64,000 nt of DNA from Bacteroidota bacterium (GCA_002746975.1 NVXE01000012.1:3202-67201), one strand, 5' to 3'. Counted from the first letter of the stretch, positions 18,239 through 28,228 are shown. The notes: generated from the letters alone by a model not told the origin. Numbers and translations are program-made.

Positions 18239-19567
18239 TTAAGTAGAACTCACGTAGTGAACTTTGTTTCGATATTCGCTGGGGACCATTCTCATTGCAA
18301 TAAATGCAGTAATAAACAGTAGGGTCATCACTAGGATGGACTCTCTCATCGATCCCGTAAATCCTTCGATGTATCCCCATCCAAACATTCCTATTATTAA
18401 ACCTCCTTTTTCTAGGACTTCGTAGAAGCTAAAATATGATGCGTGGTCATTTGTTTTAGGAAGTATCTTAGAATAAGTTGCTCTATTAAGGCTTTGAGTC
18501 CCACCCATCAGGAACCCTATAGCCCCTGCCGCTACATAAAATCCCATTTTCGTAGTGGCGAAAAAATAGGCATATAAGCAAAGAATTGCCCATCCAGCAA
18601 TACACGTCATAAGAGCTTTAATATTGCCTATACGCTTACTCAGAGAACTCACTAGGAAAGCACCAGGAATAGCAAGTAGGTTTACTACAAAAATTGTAAT
18701 AATCAATTCTGATTCGTTGAGCCCAACTTCTTTAATTCCGAACGATGAAGCCATGATAATAATGGTCTGGATAGCCATACTCATAATAAAAAAGGCACCC
18801 AAATACCTCTTCAGGTGTAAGTACCCTTTGAGTTCACGTGCGACTCCCCTAAGCTCCCTAAATCCCTGTAGAAGCAAATTCCCCGGCGGTAAATCTTTAA
18901 CTTTACTATCGGGCAGTGCATTGAATGTTATATGTGCAAATCCAAACCACCACAACCCTACTAATACGAATGAAAATGTCGTCATATGAGTTCCTAATCC
19001 CATTATCATTCCAGCACATATAACCAATATAATCAACGAACTCCAATATCCCATTGCGTATCCTTTAGCACTCAAGCTATCGTGCTCTGCTCTTGGAGCT
19101 ATTTCGGGTAAAAATGCATTATAAAAGCCTACACTACCCCAAAATCCTAGGCTAGCCATAAAAAAAGGTATCATACTTAATTCCAAATGTTCCGCATCAA
19201 ACCAATACAACCCTACACACCCTGCTGCTCCGACATAACAGAATATTCTCATGAAAAGCTTCTTTTTTCCAGCAAAATCAGCCATTCCACTTAGTAGTGG
19301 GCTTAAGATGATGACTGTTAGAAAGCTAGTCGCTAGAACATAGCTATATAGCTGAGTATTAACGAACTCCATGCCTAGAAACAGCACGCGATCACTTCCC
19401 TCTATGATCATGCCATCAGCGTCTTTCTTTGCAGTTACATTATTATAAAATACGGGGAAAATAGCTGTAGTTATTACCAGTGAATAAACGTTATTCGCCC
19501 AGTCGTACATAGCCCAACCCCACTTAACTTTCTCTTGCCCCTCTTTTCTCTTAAAAATCTTCATCAT
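18239..19567 (-). CDS. UMF1-family (Atg22-like) MFS transporter
   Basis: A twelve-helix major facilitator protein of the UMF1 family, related to the vacuolar amino-acid exporter Atg22. The family start KWGWAMYDWANNVYSLVITT is present just after the N-terminus. Substrate unknown. I choose the ATG at 19567 over a TTG at 19576 that would add three residues. The plus-strand OmpA gene ends 36 bases away, convergent. A TATCTTGT sequence lies five bases upstream of the ATG and may be a weak -7 box. Confidence 0.9.
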   Translation of the reverse strand: MMKIFKRKEGQEKVKWGWAMYDWANNVYSLVITTAIFPVFYNNVTAKKDADGMIIEGSDRVLFLGMEFVNTQLYSYVLATSFLTVIILSPLLSGMADFAGKKKLFMRIFCYVGAAGCVGLYWFDAEHLELSMIPFFMASLGFWGSVGFYNAFLPEIAPRAEHDSLSAKGYAMGYWSSLIILVICAGMIMGLGTHMTTFSFVLVGLWWFGFAHITFNALPDSKVKDLPPGNLLLQGFRELRGVARELKGYLHLKRYLGAFFIMSMAIQTIIIMASSFGIKEVGLNESELIITIFVVNLLAIPGAFLVSSLSKRIGNIKALMTCIAGWAILCLYAYFFATTKMGFYVAAGAIGFLMGGTQSLNRATYSKILPKTNDHASYFSFYEVLEKGGLIIGMFGWGYIEGFTGSMRESILVMTLLFITAFIAMRMVPSEYRNKVHYVSST

Positions 19568-19732
19568 GTGTGACAAGATAGTAACTTACATATTATCCGC
19601 TATAGGATTTGGATTAGTACTATGTTAGAGGATGTGACAAGTCACCTCATCTACAAGTTTGCCTATTTCCTTTTGATTACCTTTCCCAAATCCCAATACC
19701 TCTGACTACCTTTACGACTGAAAAAGAACCGG

Positions 19733-20941
19733 ATGAATAATTACGATGTAATAATTGTGGGTGGGGGGATAGTAGGAGCCGCCACGTTTTACAAGATGCA
19801 GAAACGTTTTCCCGACAAGAAACTGCTTCTAATTGAAAAAATGCCCTCTTTGGCTTCACATCAAACAGGTCATAATTCTGGTGTTATACACTCTGGACTT
19901 TATTATAAGCCAGGGTCTCTAAAAGCTGAAAATTGCGTTAAAGGAAGACACGAACTGGTTGCCTTTGCAAAAGAGTATAACGTACCACACGACGTTTGTG
20001 GAAAGGTTGTGGTGGCAGCAACTCATCAAGAACTTCCTTCTCTGCATAAAATACACAGCCTCGGAATAGAGAATAAAATCGAGGGAATAGAGCTAATAAA
20101 TGGAGATAAGCTTCGTGAAATAGAGCCCGAGTGTAGGGGAGAGGCTGCCCTTTGGGTTCCGTGCACTGGAATAATTGATTTCGTAGATGCGACTAAGAAA
20201 ATGGTGGAGGTTGCACTAAGCATTCAACCTCTCTCTTCAGTCCACCTATCTGAAGAAGTTATAGACTTCATCCAAAAGGGAGAAGGCACATCAGTCATGA
20301 CTTCAAAATCAACATATTTCGCAAAACATTTAATAGTTTGTGGGGGTCTTCAAGCTGACCGCCTTGCTCGAAAAGATGGCGTTAAACTTAAGGAGAAAGT
20401 AGTAGGGTTTCGAGGTGATTATTACGAACTAAATGACGATGCGAAGCATAAAGTTCGCAACTTAATCTATCCCGTCCCTAACCCAGACTTCCCATTTCTA
20501 GGAGTTCACTTCACTAGAATGACGAATGGCGAAATTGAGTGCGGTCCTAATGCGGTCTTCACCTTCAAGCGCGAAGGCTATGGAAAAACCGACTTCGACC
20601 TAGCCGATACCATCGACGCACTTAGTTACGCCGGTACGTGGAAGCTCTTCTTCAATAATATGAAGTTTGGCATAAACGAATACAGAAGAGCTTTTTCGAA
20701 ACGCCTGTTTTTAAAAACACTCCAGCATCTCGTTCCGTCATTAACTATGGACGACCTCCGTTCAGGACGCTCAGGAGTTAGAGCCATGCTCCTTAATACC
20801 GATGGCGACACCCGAGACGATTTCCGAATAGAAACTACCGATCGCAGTATCCACGTACTAAATGCGCCCTCTCCAGCAGCGACGGCTTCGCTCGCAATAG
20901 GCGATTACGTAGCGGAAGAGTACACGAGGAAGTTTGGATAG
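19733..20941 (+). CDS. lhgO: L-2-hydroxyglutarate oxidase/dehydrogenase
   Basis: A 402-residue FAD-dependent enzyme of the LhgO family, which oxidises L-2-hydroxyglutarate to 2-oxoglutarate and passes electrons to the respiratory chain. The FAD motif DVIIVGGGIVGAATFYKM is at 4-21, followed by the family stretches HQTGHNSGVIHSGLYY (about 44-59) and GVRAMLLNTDGD near the C-terminus. It is isolated: divergent from the MFS gene and 91 bases before the cupredoxin gene. A TACCTTTA box around 19705-19712 is a candidate promoter with a leader of about 20 bases. Confidence 0.94.
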   Translation: MNNYDVIIVGGGIVGAATFYKMQKRFPDKKLLLIEKMPSLASHQTGHNSGVIHSGLYYKPGSLKAENCVKGRHELVAFAKEYNVPHDVCGKVVVAATHQELPSLHKIHSLGIENKIEGIELINGDKLREIEPECRGEAALWVPCTGIIDFVDATKKMVEVALSIQPLSSVHLSEEVIDFIQKGEGTSVMTSKSTYFAKHLIVCGGLQADRLARKDGVKLKEKVVGFRGDYYELNDDAKHKVRNLIYPVPNPDFPFLGVHFTRMTNGEIECGPNAVFTFKREGYGKTDFDLADTIDALSYAGTWKLFFNNMKFGINEYRRAFSKRLFLKTLQHLVPSLTMDDLRSGRSGVRAMLLNTDGDTRDDFRIETTDRSIHVLNAPSPAATASLAIGDYVAEEYTRKFG

Positions 20942-21032
20942 ATATCTCGGCCTAACAGCCACATACCTAGATATTAGGGCTATGTAAATTAAAAAAGTGT
21001 TAGATTTGGTTTTAATAATACAATAGATTAAT

Positions 21033-21830
21033 ATGAAAAATATTCTACTTAGTTTTCTGACTATAGCAGCTACTACTGCATTTACTAATACTTCTCAAGC
21101 CCAAACAGAAATCTGTCCAGGAGCAACTGTGATCATTGAAACAGGAGATCTGTACTTCGCACCATCAGCAATTGAAATTCCAGTAGGGACTACAGTCGGT
21201 TGGGTTAATGTCGGAGGTACTCACAATGCAAATGGTGATATTAGTGTATTGACTAATGCGTCATTCGGAAATCCAGAACCATTTTTCTTTCCTCTAATCA
21301 GTGGTTCGAAAGGAGGAGTTTGTATTGGCACTTTTACATTTACTCTAGAAGGTGTTTACAATTATGATTGTACAGGCTACGGTCACGCTGCTGGTGGAAT
21401 GGTTGCCTCTTTGACAGTTGTAGGGGGAGGAGAGGTGGCAGGGTGCACGGATACTTTGGCATGCAATTACAATGTAGACGCGACTACAGACGATGGTTCT
21501 TGTGCACTTCCTGGGGATGCTTGCGATGATGGAGATAGCGTGACAATTAACGATATCTATGACGATGAGTGTAATTGCGCGGGCATTATTGACAATGTTG
21601 GTGATGTTTCACAGGAAAATTCATTTAAAATATTTCCTAACCCTGCATCTTCCTTCGTTAGAATACAAAACCCTTCAAACGAGGTAGTTTCTATTTTTAA
21701 TGTTGTGGGAAGCAAAGTTTACTCATCGACAACATCGAAAGTAGATTTTACTATAGATGTAAGTGCGTATTCGAAAGGAATCTACACTGTTTTTGTAGGG
21801 GGGCAATCTTCAAAGTTGATCATAGAGTAA
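21033..21830 (+). CDS. Secreted cupredoxin with one Cys/Asp module and a T9SS sorting domain
   Basis: A 265-residue exported protein in three parts. After a signal peptide (to about 24) comes a plastocyanin/azurin-like domain (about 25-132) with a complete type-1 copper ligand set: H64, C113, H118 and M123. Residues 136-187 are one Cys/Asp module of the type forming the giant protein at the left edge, followed by CDDGDSVTINDIY..CNCAGI. A type A T9SS sorting domain (about 198-265, FPNPASS.. SKLIIE) ends it, so the protein should be on the cell surface. A small blue copper electron carrier at the surface is unusual; redox partner unknown. Confidence 0.88.
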   Translation: MKNILLSFLTIAATTAFTNTSQAQTEICPGATVIIETGDLYFAPSAIEIPVGTTVGWVNVGGTHNANGDISVLTNASFGNPEPFFFPLISGSKGGVCIGTFTFTLEGVYNYDCTGYGHAAGGMVASLTVVGGGEVAGCTDTLACNYNVDATTDDGSCALPGDACDDGDSVTINDIYDDECNCAGIIDNVGDVSQENSFKIFPNPASSFVRIQNPSNEVVSIFNVVGSKVYSSTTSKVDFTIDVSAYSKGIYTVFVGGQSSKLIIE

Positions 21831-21860
21831 GAATTGTATTCAGGCATAAATGCATTTTTC

Positions 21861-23327
21861 ATGAGGAATCTTTCTATCTTAATTCTTGCTTTTCTGACGA
21901 TTAATCTATCAGCCCAAACCATAAATCCTAACCCCAACCCTAGCTCTGATTTGGATCAATTTATCCTATCGGAAATGGAATATGAAAATATACCGGGGAT
22001 GTCTACTGTGGTGGTGAAAGATGGAGAAATAGTTTGGATTGAATCATACGGATTCGCAGATATAGAGAACAATATCGCAACCGAGGACAGCACGATTTTC
22101 TTACTCGCTTCAATGTCTAAATTATTTACGGGAACTGCGCTTATGCAGCTCTACGAAACAGGGCAGATTGATTTATATGAGGACATTAATAACTACTTGC
22201 CTTTCCCTGTAAATAACCCAAACTACCCATCTGAAATTATTACTTTCATGATGCTTATGACGCATACGTCATCTATTTCAGACGGGCCTGCGATGGATAA
22301 TTATTACAGTACGGGAGATCCGACCATCGAACTTGCCGATTGTATGGAGAGGTATTTTTCTACGAACGGTATAGATTACGATCCGGACAACAACTTTAAC
22401 AATAGCTTTCCAGGTTTGGAATTCGAATACTCTAATATGGCGACAGCTCTAGCAGGATATTTAGTCGAGGTTATCTCTAACGAGCCTTTCGACGATTATT
22501 GCGATGTAAACCTTCTCGGTCCTATGTGTATGCACAATTCGGCTTGGCACCTAGCCGATCTCGACTCGGCGAACATCGCTCGCCCATACTCATATTCAGG
22601 CGGCGCAAATGGCGCAAAGGGTGAATTTACTCCAATACCGCATTACGGATTCGCCGACTACCCTAATGGCCTCCTCCGATCTAACGTACAAGACCTCGCA
22701 AAATACGCTATCACTTTCCTACAAAACGGATCGTTCAATGGCAACGAAATCCTTTCCCCCTCGTCAGTATTCGATATGCTCGTCCCGCAAATCCCTTTCA
22801 TAGACGTAACTCAAGGCCTGAATTGGTATATGGAAGAGATTTACCTTTCGGACGGAAATTCCGTTTTTCTATGGGGCCACAATGGTGGAGAGAGTGGCGT
22901 TTCCACCGATCTATATATAAACCCATTGAATAATATAGGTGTAATAGTTCTGAGTAACGGTGAGGGCGAGAACCTCTACGTGGTGGACGAGCTTTACAAC
23001 TATGCACTCACACTCAGCACCTCTGGTGTGGGCAATCCGTCTTGCAATCCGCTCTCTTTAGACCAAACCCTTTCGATTTCTCCTCAGCCTCTAATCTTCC
23101 CTAACCCTACGACAGATTCGTTTACGATTTCATTAGGTAAAACAGAAGGAAGTACAACTTGCAAATTATTTGACACTTTAGGAAATTTAATCCTAACCGA
23201 GTTAATACCACCCGGAGTAAATGAATTCGAAATCGACACCTCTAATTTAACTCCCGGTTTTTATCTCTTCTCTACCTCTAACGACAACACACCTCTCCAT
23301 ATCGAAAAAATCACTATTTTAAGGTAG
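21861..23327 (+). CDS. Surface serine hydrolase of the beta-lactamase/class C family with T9SS domain
   Basis: A 488-residue protein with a signal peptide (cleavage near NLSAQ). The serine hydrolase domain (about 30-400) has the three class C motifs: S84xxK87 (SMSK), Y190SN and H340NG. Such enzymes are often esterases or D-aminopeptidases rather than antibiotic hydrolases. A T9SS type A sorting domain occupies the last ~70 residues (FPNPTTDSF..). I start at 21861 because an earlier ATG at 21834 puts nine odd residues before the signal peptide. It begins 30 bases after the cupredoxin gene, so co-transcription is possible. Confidence 0.9.
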   Translation: MRNLSILILAFLTINLSAQTINPNPNPSSDLDQFILSEMEYENIPGMSTVVVKDGEIVWIESYGFADIENNIATEDSTIFLLASMSKLFTGTALMQLYETGQIDLYEDINNYLPFPVNNPNYPSEIITFMMLMTHTSSISDGPAMDNYYSTGDPTIELADCMERYFSTNGIDYDPDNNFNNSFPGLEFEYSNMATALAGYLVEVISNEPFDDYCDVNLLGPMCMHNSAWHLADLDSANIARPYSYSGGANGAKGEFTPIPHYGFADYPNGLLRSNVQDLAKYAITFLQNGSFNGNEILSPSSVFDMLVPQIPFIDVTQGLNWYMEEIYLSDGNSVFLWGHNGGESGVSTDLYINPLNNIGVIVLSNGEGENLYVVDELYNYALTLSTSGVGNPSCNPLSLDQTLSISPQPLIFPNPTTDSFTISLGKTEGSTTCKLFDTLGNLILTELIPPGVNEFEIDTSNLTPGFYLFSTSNDNTPLHIEKITILR

Positions 23328-23378
23328 GAATTCTTTTTTTGCTAAAAAGTTAACTAACCATCATCACTATTTAAGTTT

Positions 23379-23410
23379 TTTGCGTATTTCTTAAATAAGA
23401 GGTATCTTTG
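23379..23410 (+). promoter_or_regulatory. Promoter of the Fic gene
   Basis: TTTG at 23379-23382 and TATCTTTG at 23403-23410 match both Bacteroidota core elements, with a 20-base spacer. This places the transcription start near 23415 and rules out an upstream TTG start at 23408, deciding the ATG at 23435. Confidence 0.7.
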
Positions 23411-23434
23411 ATAAAGTTTAGATATATCGATATA

Positions 23435-24559
23435 ATGAAAACGTTCAAAGCAGGGAATCGCATAAATCAAGGAACTTATAAGAGCTTTAAACCGATCAAG
23501 ATAAATAAAGAATGGATGCTTGAAGACATGGAAGTGTTGAAGCTTTTAAGTCAGGCAGATAGGCAACTAGGAAGACTCGATATGTATTCGGAGTATGTAC
23601 CAAATATTGATTTATTTATAAGTATGCACGTCTTAAAAGAAGCAACTCAATCAAGTAAAATTGAAGGAACTAAAACAAATATTGAAGATGCTCTATTAGA
23701 CCAAAAAGATGTAAATGATGAAAAAAGAGATGATTGGGAGGAGGTGCAAAATTATATAGAAGCTTTAAATTATGCTATAACTAATCTAGGAAAATTACCA
23801 TTTTCGTCTCGATTGATTAGAGAAACCCATAAAATATTATTGAAAGGAGTTCGAGGAAAGCATAAGCGTCCAGGAGAGTTTAGAATTAGCCAAAATTGGA
23901 TAGGTGGAGCAAGTATAAATGATGCAACTTTTATCCCTCCTATTCATTCAGATGTAAATGAGTATATGGGGGATTTAGAGAATTTCGCACACAATTCTGA
24001 ATCATTTTTCCCTGACTTACTTAAAATAGCTCTAATACATTATCAGTTTGAAACGATACATCCATTTTTAGATGGAAATGGAAGAGTCGGTCGTTTAATG
24101 ATTACTTTATATTTAGTGGAAAAAGGGATTCTAAAAAAACCTACTCTATACCTATCAGACTTCTTTGAAAAACACAGAACTCTGTATTATGATAATCTGA
24201 CTAGGGTTAGAGAAAAAGGTGACATAGTTCAATGGTTTAAGTTCTTCCTAGTAGGAGTAATAGAAACGGCTAAGAGTAGTATAGATACATTTGACAGTAT
24301 CTTGAAGTTGCAAAAAGAGGTTGAAGCTAAAATTCAATCATTAGGGAGTAGATCAAATAATGCTCAGCTTATTTTAAATCATTTATTTCAACGGCCAATT
24401 ATAGATGCACAGAAAGTGAAAGAACTAACAAATCTTTCTTCTCCATCAGTTTATAAACTCATAGATGAGTTAGAAAAACTTGAAATCCTAAACGAAATCA
24501 CTGGGGCCAAAAGAGGGAAGATCTATTTGTTTAGAGAGTACACAAAACTATTTAAGTAA
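23435..24559 (+). CDS. Fic-family adenylyltransferase-like protein with intramolecular inhibitory motif
   Basis: A 374-residue Fic protein. The inhibitory helix motif SSKIEG (Ser73, Glu77) lies in the N-terminal Fic_N region, and the catalytic loop HPFLDGNGRVGR is at 209-220 with His209. Because the inhibitory motif precedes the Fic core this is a class II Fic protein, a type that moves AMP onto target hydroxyls and is self-inhibited by the Glu. The C-terminal ~80 residues look like a winged helix (LSSPSVYKLIDELEKLEILNE), suggesting DNA binding or self-regulation. No antitoxin gene is adjacent, as expected for class II. The start is set by the promoter at 23379-23410. Confidence 0.92.
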   Translation: MKTFKAGNRINQGTYKSFKPIKINKEWMLEDMEVLKLLSQADRQLGRLDMYSEYVPNIDLFISMHVLKEATQSSKIEGTKTNIEDALLDQKDVNDEKRDDWEEVQNYIEALNYAITNLGKLPFSSRLIRETHKILLKGVRGKHKRPGEFRISQNWIGGASINDATFIPPIHSDVNEYMGDLENFAHNSESFFPDLLKIALIHYQFETIHPFLDGNGRVGRLMITLYLVEKGILKKPTLYLSDFFEKHRTLYYDNLTRVREKGDIVQWFKFFLVGVIETAKSSIDTFDSILKLQKEVEAKIQSLGSRSNNAQLILNHLFQRPIIDAQKVKELTNLSSPSVYKLIDELEKLEILNEITGAKRGKIYLFREYTKLFK

Positions 24560-24658
24560 ATGGTGGACATGCTACACAATATCTTAACTCAGTGTCCATT
24601 TTTTTATTGCAAGTCCATTGTTTTCTATACAATTAAGGAGATGAAAAGTTATTTAAAT

Positions 24659-26164
24659 CTATTGATTTACTATAATAACCTTACTTGTTTTAACACCTAA
24701 TGCAGCAAGATAATATGTACCTGGATTAAGCTGAGTTAAATTCAAATTAGTTGATCTTGTAGTAATAATCTTCTCAAAGACTAATTGACCATTTATATTA
24801 TATAGTGAAACTTTAAGTGGCAATGAAGTTCCTTCTTGAATGTTTAATTGAAATTCCCCTTCAGATGGATTTGGTATTATATCAAACTCAATTTTTTGTT
24901 CTATTTCTTGAATATTGACAATTCCGCTACACGAACAATCTTCTTGTATAATGTCGTCGAAAGTGGTTACATCCCCATCATCGCAAGAATCACCGATTAA
25001 CACACAACTCATATCCTCTTCTGTTGCCAATGGGTCATAATTACACCCATTTTCATTTGTACAGCCTGAAACAACTAAGTTGAAGTTGTCAATTGCAAAT
25101 TGAGTGTTGTCTGCTCGAATTCCATATAGCCAATAAGGATGATCTATAGTTGAAATTATTTCTCCAGTAACAGCATTTATCGATACTAGTTTTGATCCAA
25201 ACATTGAGTTTGCTTTTTGATAAAGTAATGTGGCAATCAAGTTGGTTTGGTCTAACACGGTTGCTTCAACTAATGTCCAATTTTCAGGCATAGGTGGTAA
25301 AGGAGCTAAATCGGTAACTTCTCCATTTTGACCGATATGAATCCAATATTCATTTATGGATGTTTCACCTAATTCCCATCTTACACCCCAGAAGTCTCCA
25401 GTAGTCATCGAATTTACTAATGAGTTTGGAGCAAGTTTGACAGCACCAACTTCAATGCTGTCAACAACCTCTAAACTATTTACATTATAAAATTGAATGG
25501 TGTAATGATCAACGTCATCAATTTCAAATTCTCTGAGCAGATATAAATCTCCAGTAATGGAATTATAGCTATCAGGCCCTATTGGCTTAACTATTCCTAT
25601 AGAGTCTAATTCATCTAAATCATTTAGGTTGCTGTCAAGTACATATAGAACTCCTTTTGGAATATAATCAAAACAATTTTGTTTAATCCCATAAAAATTA
25701 CCAGATTCTAAATCTTGAGTTATGTGATTATCCCAAAGAAAAGAAGTATAGTTAGATTTAAAAATTATTGTGTCTACCTGGTTGTTGTTTATATCCCATA
25801 AGTAATTGAAGGTTCCAGACGATGATGGAATTACCTCAACAGTCATAAATGTATTCCATAAATAAATTGTGCCAACAGTATTACGAGTAATGTTGTTGAA
25901 TGTACCTGTACCAGGTAAAACTTGTCCTGTTTGGAAATAAAAAGACTCAAAACCGAAAACTTCATATAGATCATAATAATCACTGTTAGCATTTTCAGAA
26001 TCTTCTGGGTTGAAAATATCAAATTCTGCAAATGAGATCTTCTCATTTCCGTATGTTTGATATGATGCATAAATTTTAGAATATTCTTGAGAGTAAAGTG
26101 TTACAGTTGCTAATGAAAAAATCATTAAAACTGATAATATGGATTTATTGATATTCGTTTTCAT
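24659..26164 (-). CDS. T9SS-exported protein with Cys/Asp module
   Basis: A 501-residue exported protein of unknown function. It has a signal peptide (cleavage near TLYSQ), a long middle of beta-rich repeats that reads like a propeller (strings such as GDLYLLREF, GDFWGVRWE, VTGEIISTI), one Cys/Asp module followed by GDSCDDGDVTTFDDI..DCSCSGI, and a T9SS sorting domain (IPNPSEGEF.. TSKVIIVNQ). I choose the ATG at 26164; an upstream in-frame ATG at 26215 would overlap the previous gene and hide the signal peptide. It is the third gene of a three-gene operon of secreted proteins. Confidence 0.8.
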   Translation of the reverse strand: MKTNINKSILSVLMIFSLATVTLYSQEYSKIYASYQTYGNEKISFAEFDIFNPEDSENANSDYYDLYEVFGFESFYFQTGQVLPGTGTFNNITRNTVGTIYLWNTFMTVEVIPSSSGTFNYLWDINNNQVDTIIFKSNYTSFLWDNHITQDLESGNFYGIKQNCFDYIPKGVLYVLDSNLNDLDELDSIGIVKPIGPDSYNSITGDLYLLREFEIDDVDHYTIQFYNVNSLEVVDSIEVGAVKLAPNSLVNSMTTGDFWGVRWELGETSINEYWIHIGQNGEVTDLAPLPPMPENWTLVEATVLDQTNLIATLLYQKANSMFGSKLVSINAVTGEIISTIDHPYWLYGIRADNTQFAIDNFNLVVSGCTNENGCNYDPLATEEDMSCVLIGDSCDDGDVTTFDDIIQEDCSCSGIVNIQEIEQKIEFDIIPNPSEGEFQLNIQEGTSLPLKVSLYNINGQLVFEKIITTRSTNLNLTQLNPGTYYLAALGVKTSKVIIVNQ

Positions 26165-26174
26165 AATCTGAGAT

Positions 26175-27410
26175 TTAATGATTTTCATCTTGATCAAGAA
26201 ATTCATCTCCTTCATCTTCGGTAATCAGCTCGGGTCCACTATAAAGGCGGCAAATATTCATTACTCTCAAGCCATTAGCATCAGCTATTTCTCCCGATAT
26301 TATTAATTCATTCTGAAACACGATTAGGTCATCTACCTCCGATCCATGATATATCAGATCAAATGACCTAATTCCAACATCACTTACACATTCCCAATTT
26401 GTACCATCCCATCGAGAGACGGTACAATCAACACCGTTAATATGCCCTATACGTCCCGTGACATATAGAAAATTATCTGTAGACATCATTGCTTCGATTT
26501 TCCCAAATAGATCATCAATTACACTAACCCAATTTCCATCGACTAGCTTAAATAAGTGTCTTGGAGTTGAATCTATAAATCTTGCTGTAGAAATGTAAAG
26601 ATTATTGTTGAACCATTCAACAGCTAAAATGCTCATATTTTCATTGCTAACCTCACTACTTGTTGGAAAGTCGTTTGATAATCCAACAGGCTCGCCATTT
26701 TCTCCCCAATAAAATACTGGAGAAATAGGACTTGTGCCTATTTTACCTACAAACAATGGGAAACCATTATATTCATCAATCTGATGAACACGTCCTCCTG
26801 TACTAAATTGTCCTGCAAATGATCCAGATAAAATTAAACTATCTAATTCACTTCCGTCCCAACTGTAAGCGATTGGATTTCCAGCTTCTATAGGCTTTAC
26901 TCCTATTATTAATTGGCCGTTCACTTCTCCAAGAGTTTGGGCTTCTAGTGGTAAGGATAATATTGAAAATAAATTTCCGTTGTAGCAAACAACGGTGGGT
27001 TTTTCAAAATACAGCTCTTGACCTTCTAAAGTAAAAGTTGGTGGAGTGTAAATTTCGCTTGCCTCACCAGGGACAGTTACATATGATCCGAATAAATGAT
27101 TGTCATAGACAAAACAAATACTATCATTAATCAAAACGGGTTCATAAGCATACAATTTTACATTTTCTGTTGTCAGAGCTTGTGAGCCTGAAAGAGTGTT
27201 GAATGCGGAACCATCCCAAACAGCAATGCCATTAAGAATTTTACCATCTCCATCAGCACTAAAATCTCCAGTTATAAATAAGTTATCGTTATCTAATAAT
27301 AGCAGATCAGCTACTTTATTGTTGAGACCGTCATCCAATGGTAACCAGACCTGTGCATGAGTTATTTGGCTGTTGAGTAGTATAAGTGCCATCGTTATAA
27401 CCTTATTCAT
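26175..27410 (-). CDS. Exported repeat protein, no sorting domain
   Basis: A 411-residue protein of unknown function with a signal peptide (cleavage near ITHAQ). The body repeats short units of the form 'D.LF.TG.F...G....I..WDGS.W', for example ITGDFSADGDGKILNGIAVW and VTGRIGHINGVDCTVSRWDG, typical of beta-propellers in Bacteroidota surface proteins. It ends in an acidic tail (EDEGDEFLDQDENH) and has no T9SS sorting domain, unlike both neighbours. It overlaps the upstream gene by ATGA and is followed after 10 bases by the next gene. A frameshift that removed the sorting domain was considered; the downstream gene has its own signal peptide, so no simple break is seen. Confidence 0.75.
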   Translation of the reverse strand: MNKVITMALILLNSQITHAQVWLPLDDGLNNKVADLLLLDNDNLFITGDFSADGDGKILNGIAVWDGSAFNTLSGSQALTTENVKLYAYEPVLINDSICFVYDNHLFGSYVTVPGEASEIYTPPTFTLEGQELYFEKPTVVCYNGNLFSILSLPLEAQTLGEVNGQLIIGVKPIEAGNPIAYSWDGSELDSLILSGSFAGQFSTGGRVHQIDEYNGFPLFVGKIGTSPISPVFYWGENGEPVGLSNDFPTSSEVSNENMSILAVEWFNNNLYISTARFIDSTPRHLFKLVDGNWVSVIDDLFGKIEAMMSTDNFLYVTGRIGHINGVDCTVSRWDGTNWECVSDVGIRSFDLIYHGSEVDDLIVFQNELIISGEIADANGLRVMNICRLYSGPELITEDEGDEFLDQDENH

Positions 27411-28228
27411 TGTACTATTAATTTAGAGGATTTTGTATGCGGTCTGGAATATAAGATAGAATAAATACCAGGCGAAACACCCTTGAGGTCAACAATAACA
27501 CCAGAAGCATAGATAGGACAATTAATAGTTGTAATTAGTCTTCCTAAACCATCAACCAAATTGCAGTTTTGTTGTTCAGCGCTAGGGATAAAAGGAACCC
27601 AAACGGACTCTGTAGCTGGATTTGGAAAAGGATTTAACTCTTCCCGTAGGTATTCAACTTCATCAAAACCTGAAGGCAATGGGATCTCAAAAGCAGCTAG
27701 AAAAGCGTCATAATCTGCACCACTTACGAATAAGTTTTGATTTTCATCTAACGCTATATCAGTCGCAACCCTATGTCCACCATTTGGGTTAGATAACTCA
27801 ATAGTCCAATCGATTTCTCCTGTTGCGGAGTATTTCCTTAACCAGAAATCATATGATCCAGATGGAGTATTTTCAATAGCTCCGCATACATATGTATTGC
27901 CCAGTGCATCGTGAGCTACTGAAGCGGCAAAATCATCCCCATTACCTGTTCCAGACACTTGAGAAGTCCATAACTCATTTCCATACTTATTCTGTTTCGT
28001 CACTATAATATCGTAATCACCGTCAGAGTTAATGGTTGACCCTGCGATTACTGAATTTCCCATAAAATCTACTGTAGTTGATAATTCAGTGTATGCAATC
28101 TGAGAGCCTTTATTACTACGCCAATCTAGAAAAGGCATTTCATTCTGACATATTACAGAACTGCTTATGGAAGCAAGTGTCAGAATTAGTAATGAAGAAA
28201 ATAGGAATTTGATGGAAAATTTTAACAT
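27407..28228 (-). CDS. Short SBBP-repeat protein with T9SS sorting domain
   Basis: A 273-residue exported protein, first of the three-gene secreted operon. After the signal peptide come about three seven-bladed-propeller-type units of the SBBP class (GNSVIAGSTINSDGDYDIIV, GNTYVCGAIENTPSGSYDFW, QNLFVSGADYDAFLAAF), then a T9SS type A domain (NPFPNPATESVWVPF..SSKLIVQ). Full propellers need more blades, so it may multimerise or be a shortened relative of larger proteins. Its stop overlaps the next start as ATGA. Confidence 0.8.
   Translation of the reverse strand: MLKFSIKFLFSSLLILTLASISSSVICQNEMPFLDWRSNKGSQIAYTELSTTVDFMGNSVIAGSTINSDGDYDIIVTKQNKYGNELWTSQVSGTGNGDDFAASVAHDALGNTYVCGAIENTPSGSYDFWLRKYSATGEIDWTIELSNPNGGHRVATDIALDENQNLFVSGADYDAFLAAFEIPLPSGFDEVEYLREELNPFPNPATESVWVPFIPSAEQQNCNLVDGLGRLITTINCPIYASGVIVDLKGVSPGIYSILYSRPHTKSSKLIVQ

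Noticed and set aside
24560-24658. Terminator between the Fic gene and the convergent gene
   Set aside because: Only a six-base stem with a long loop and a T run; too weak to list as a feature.
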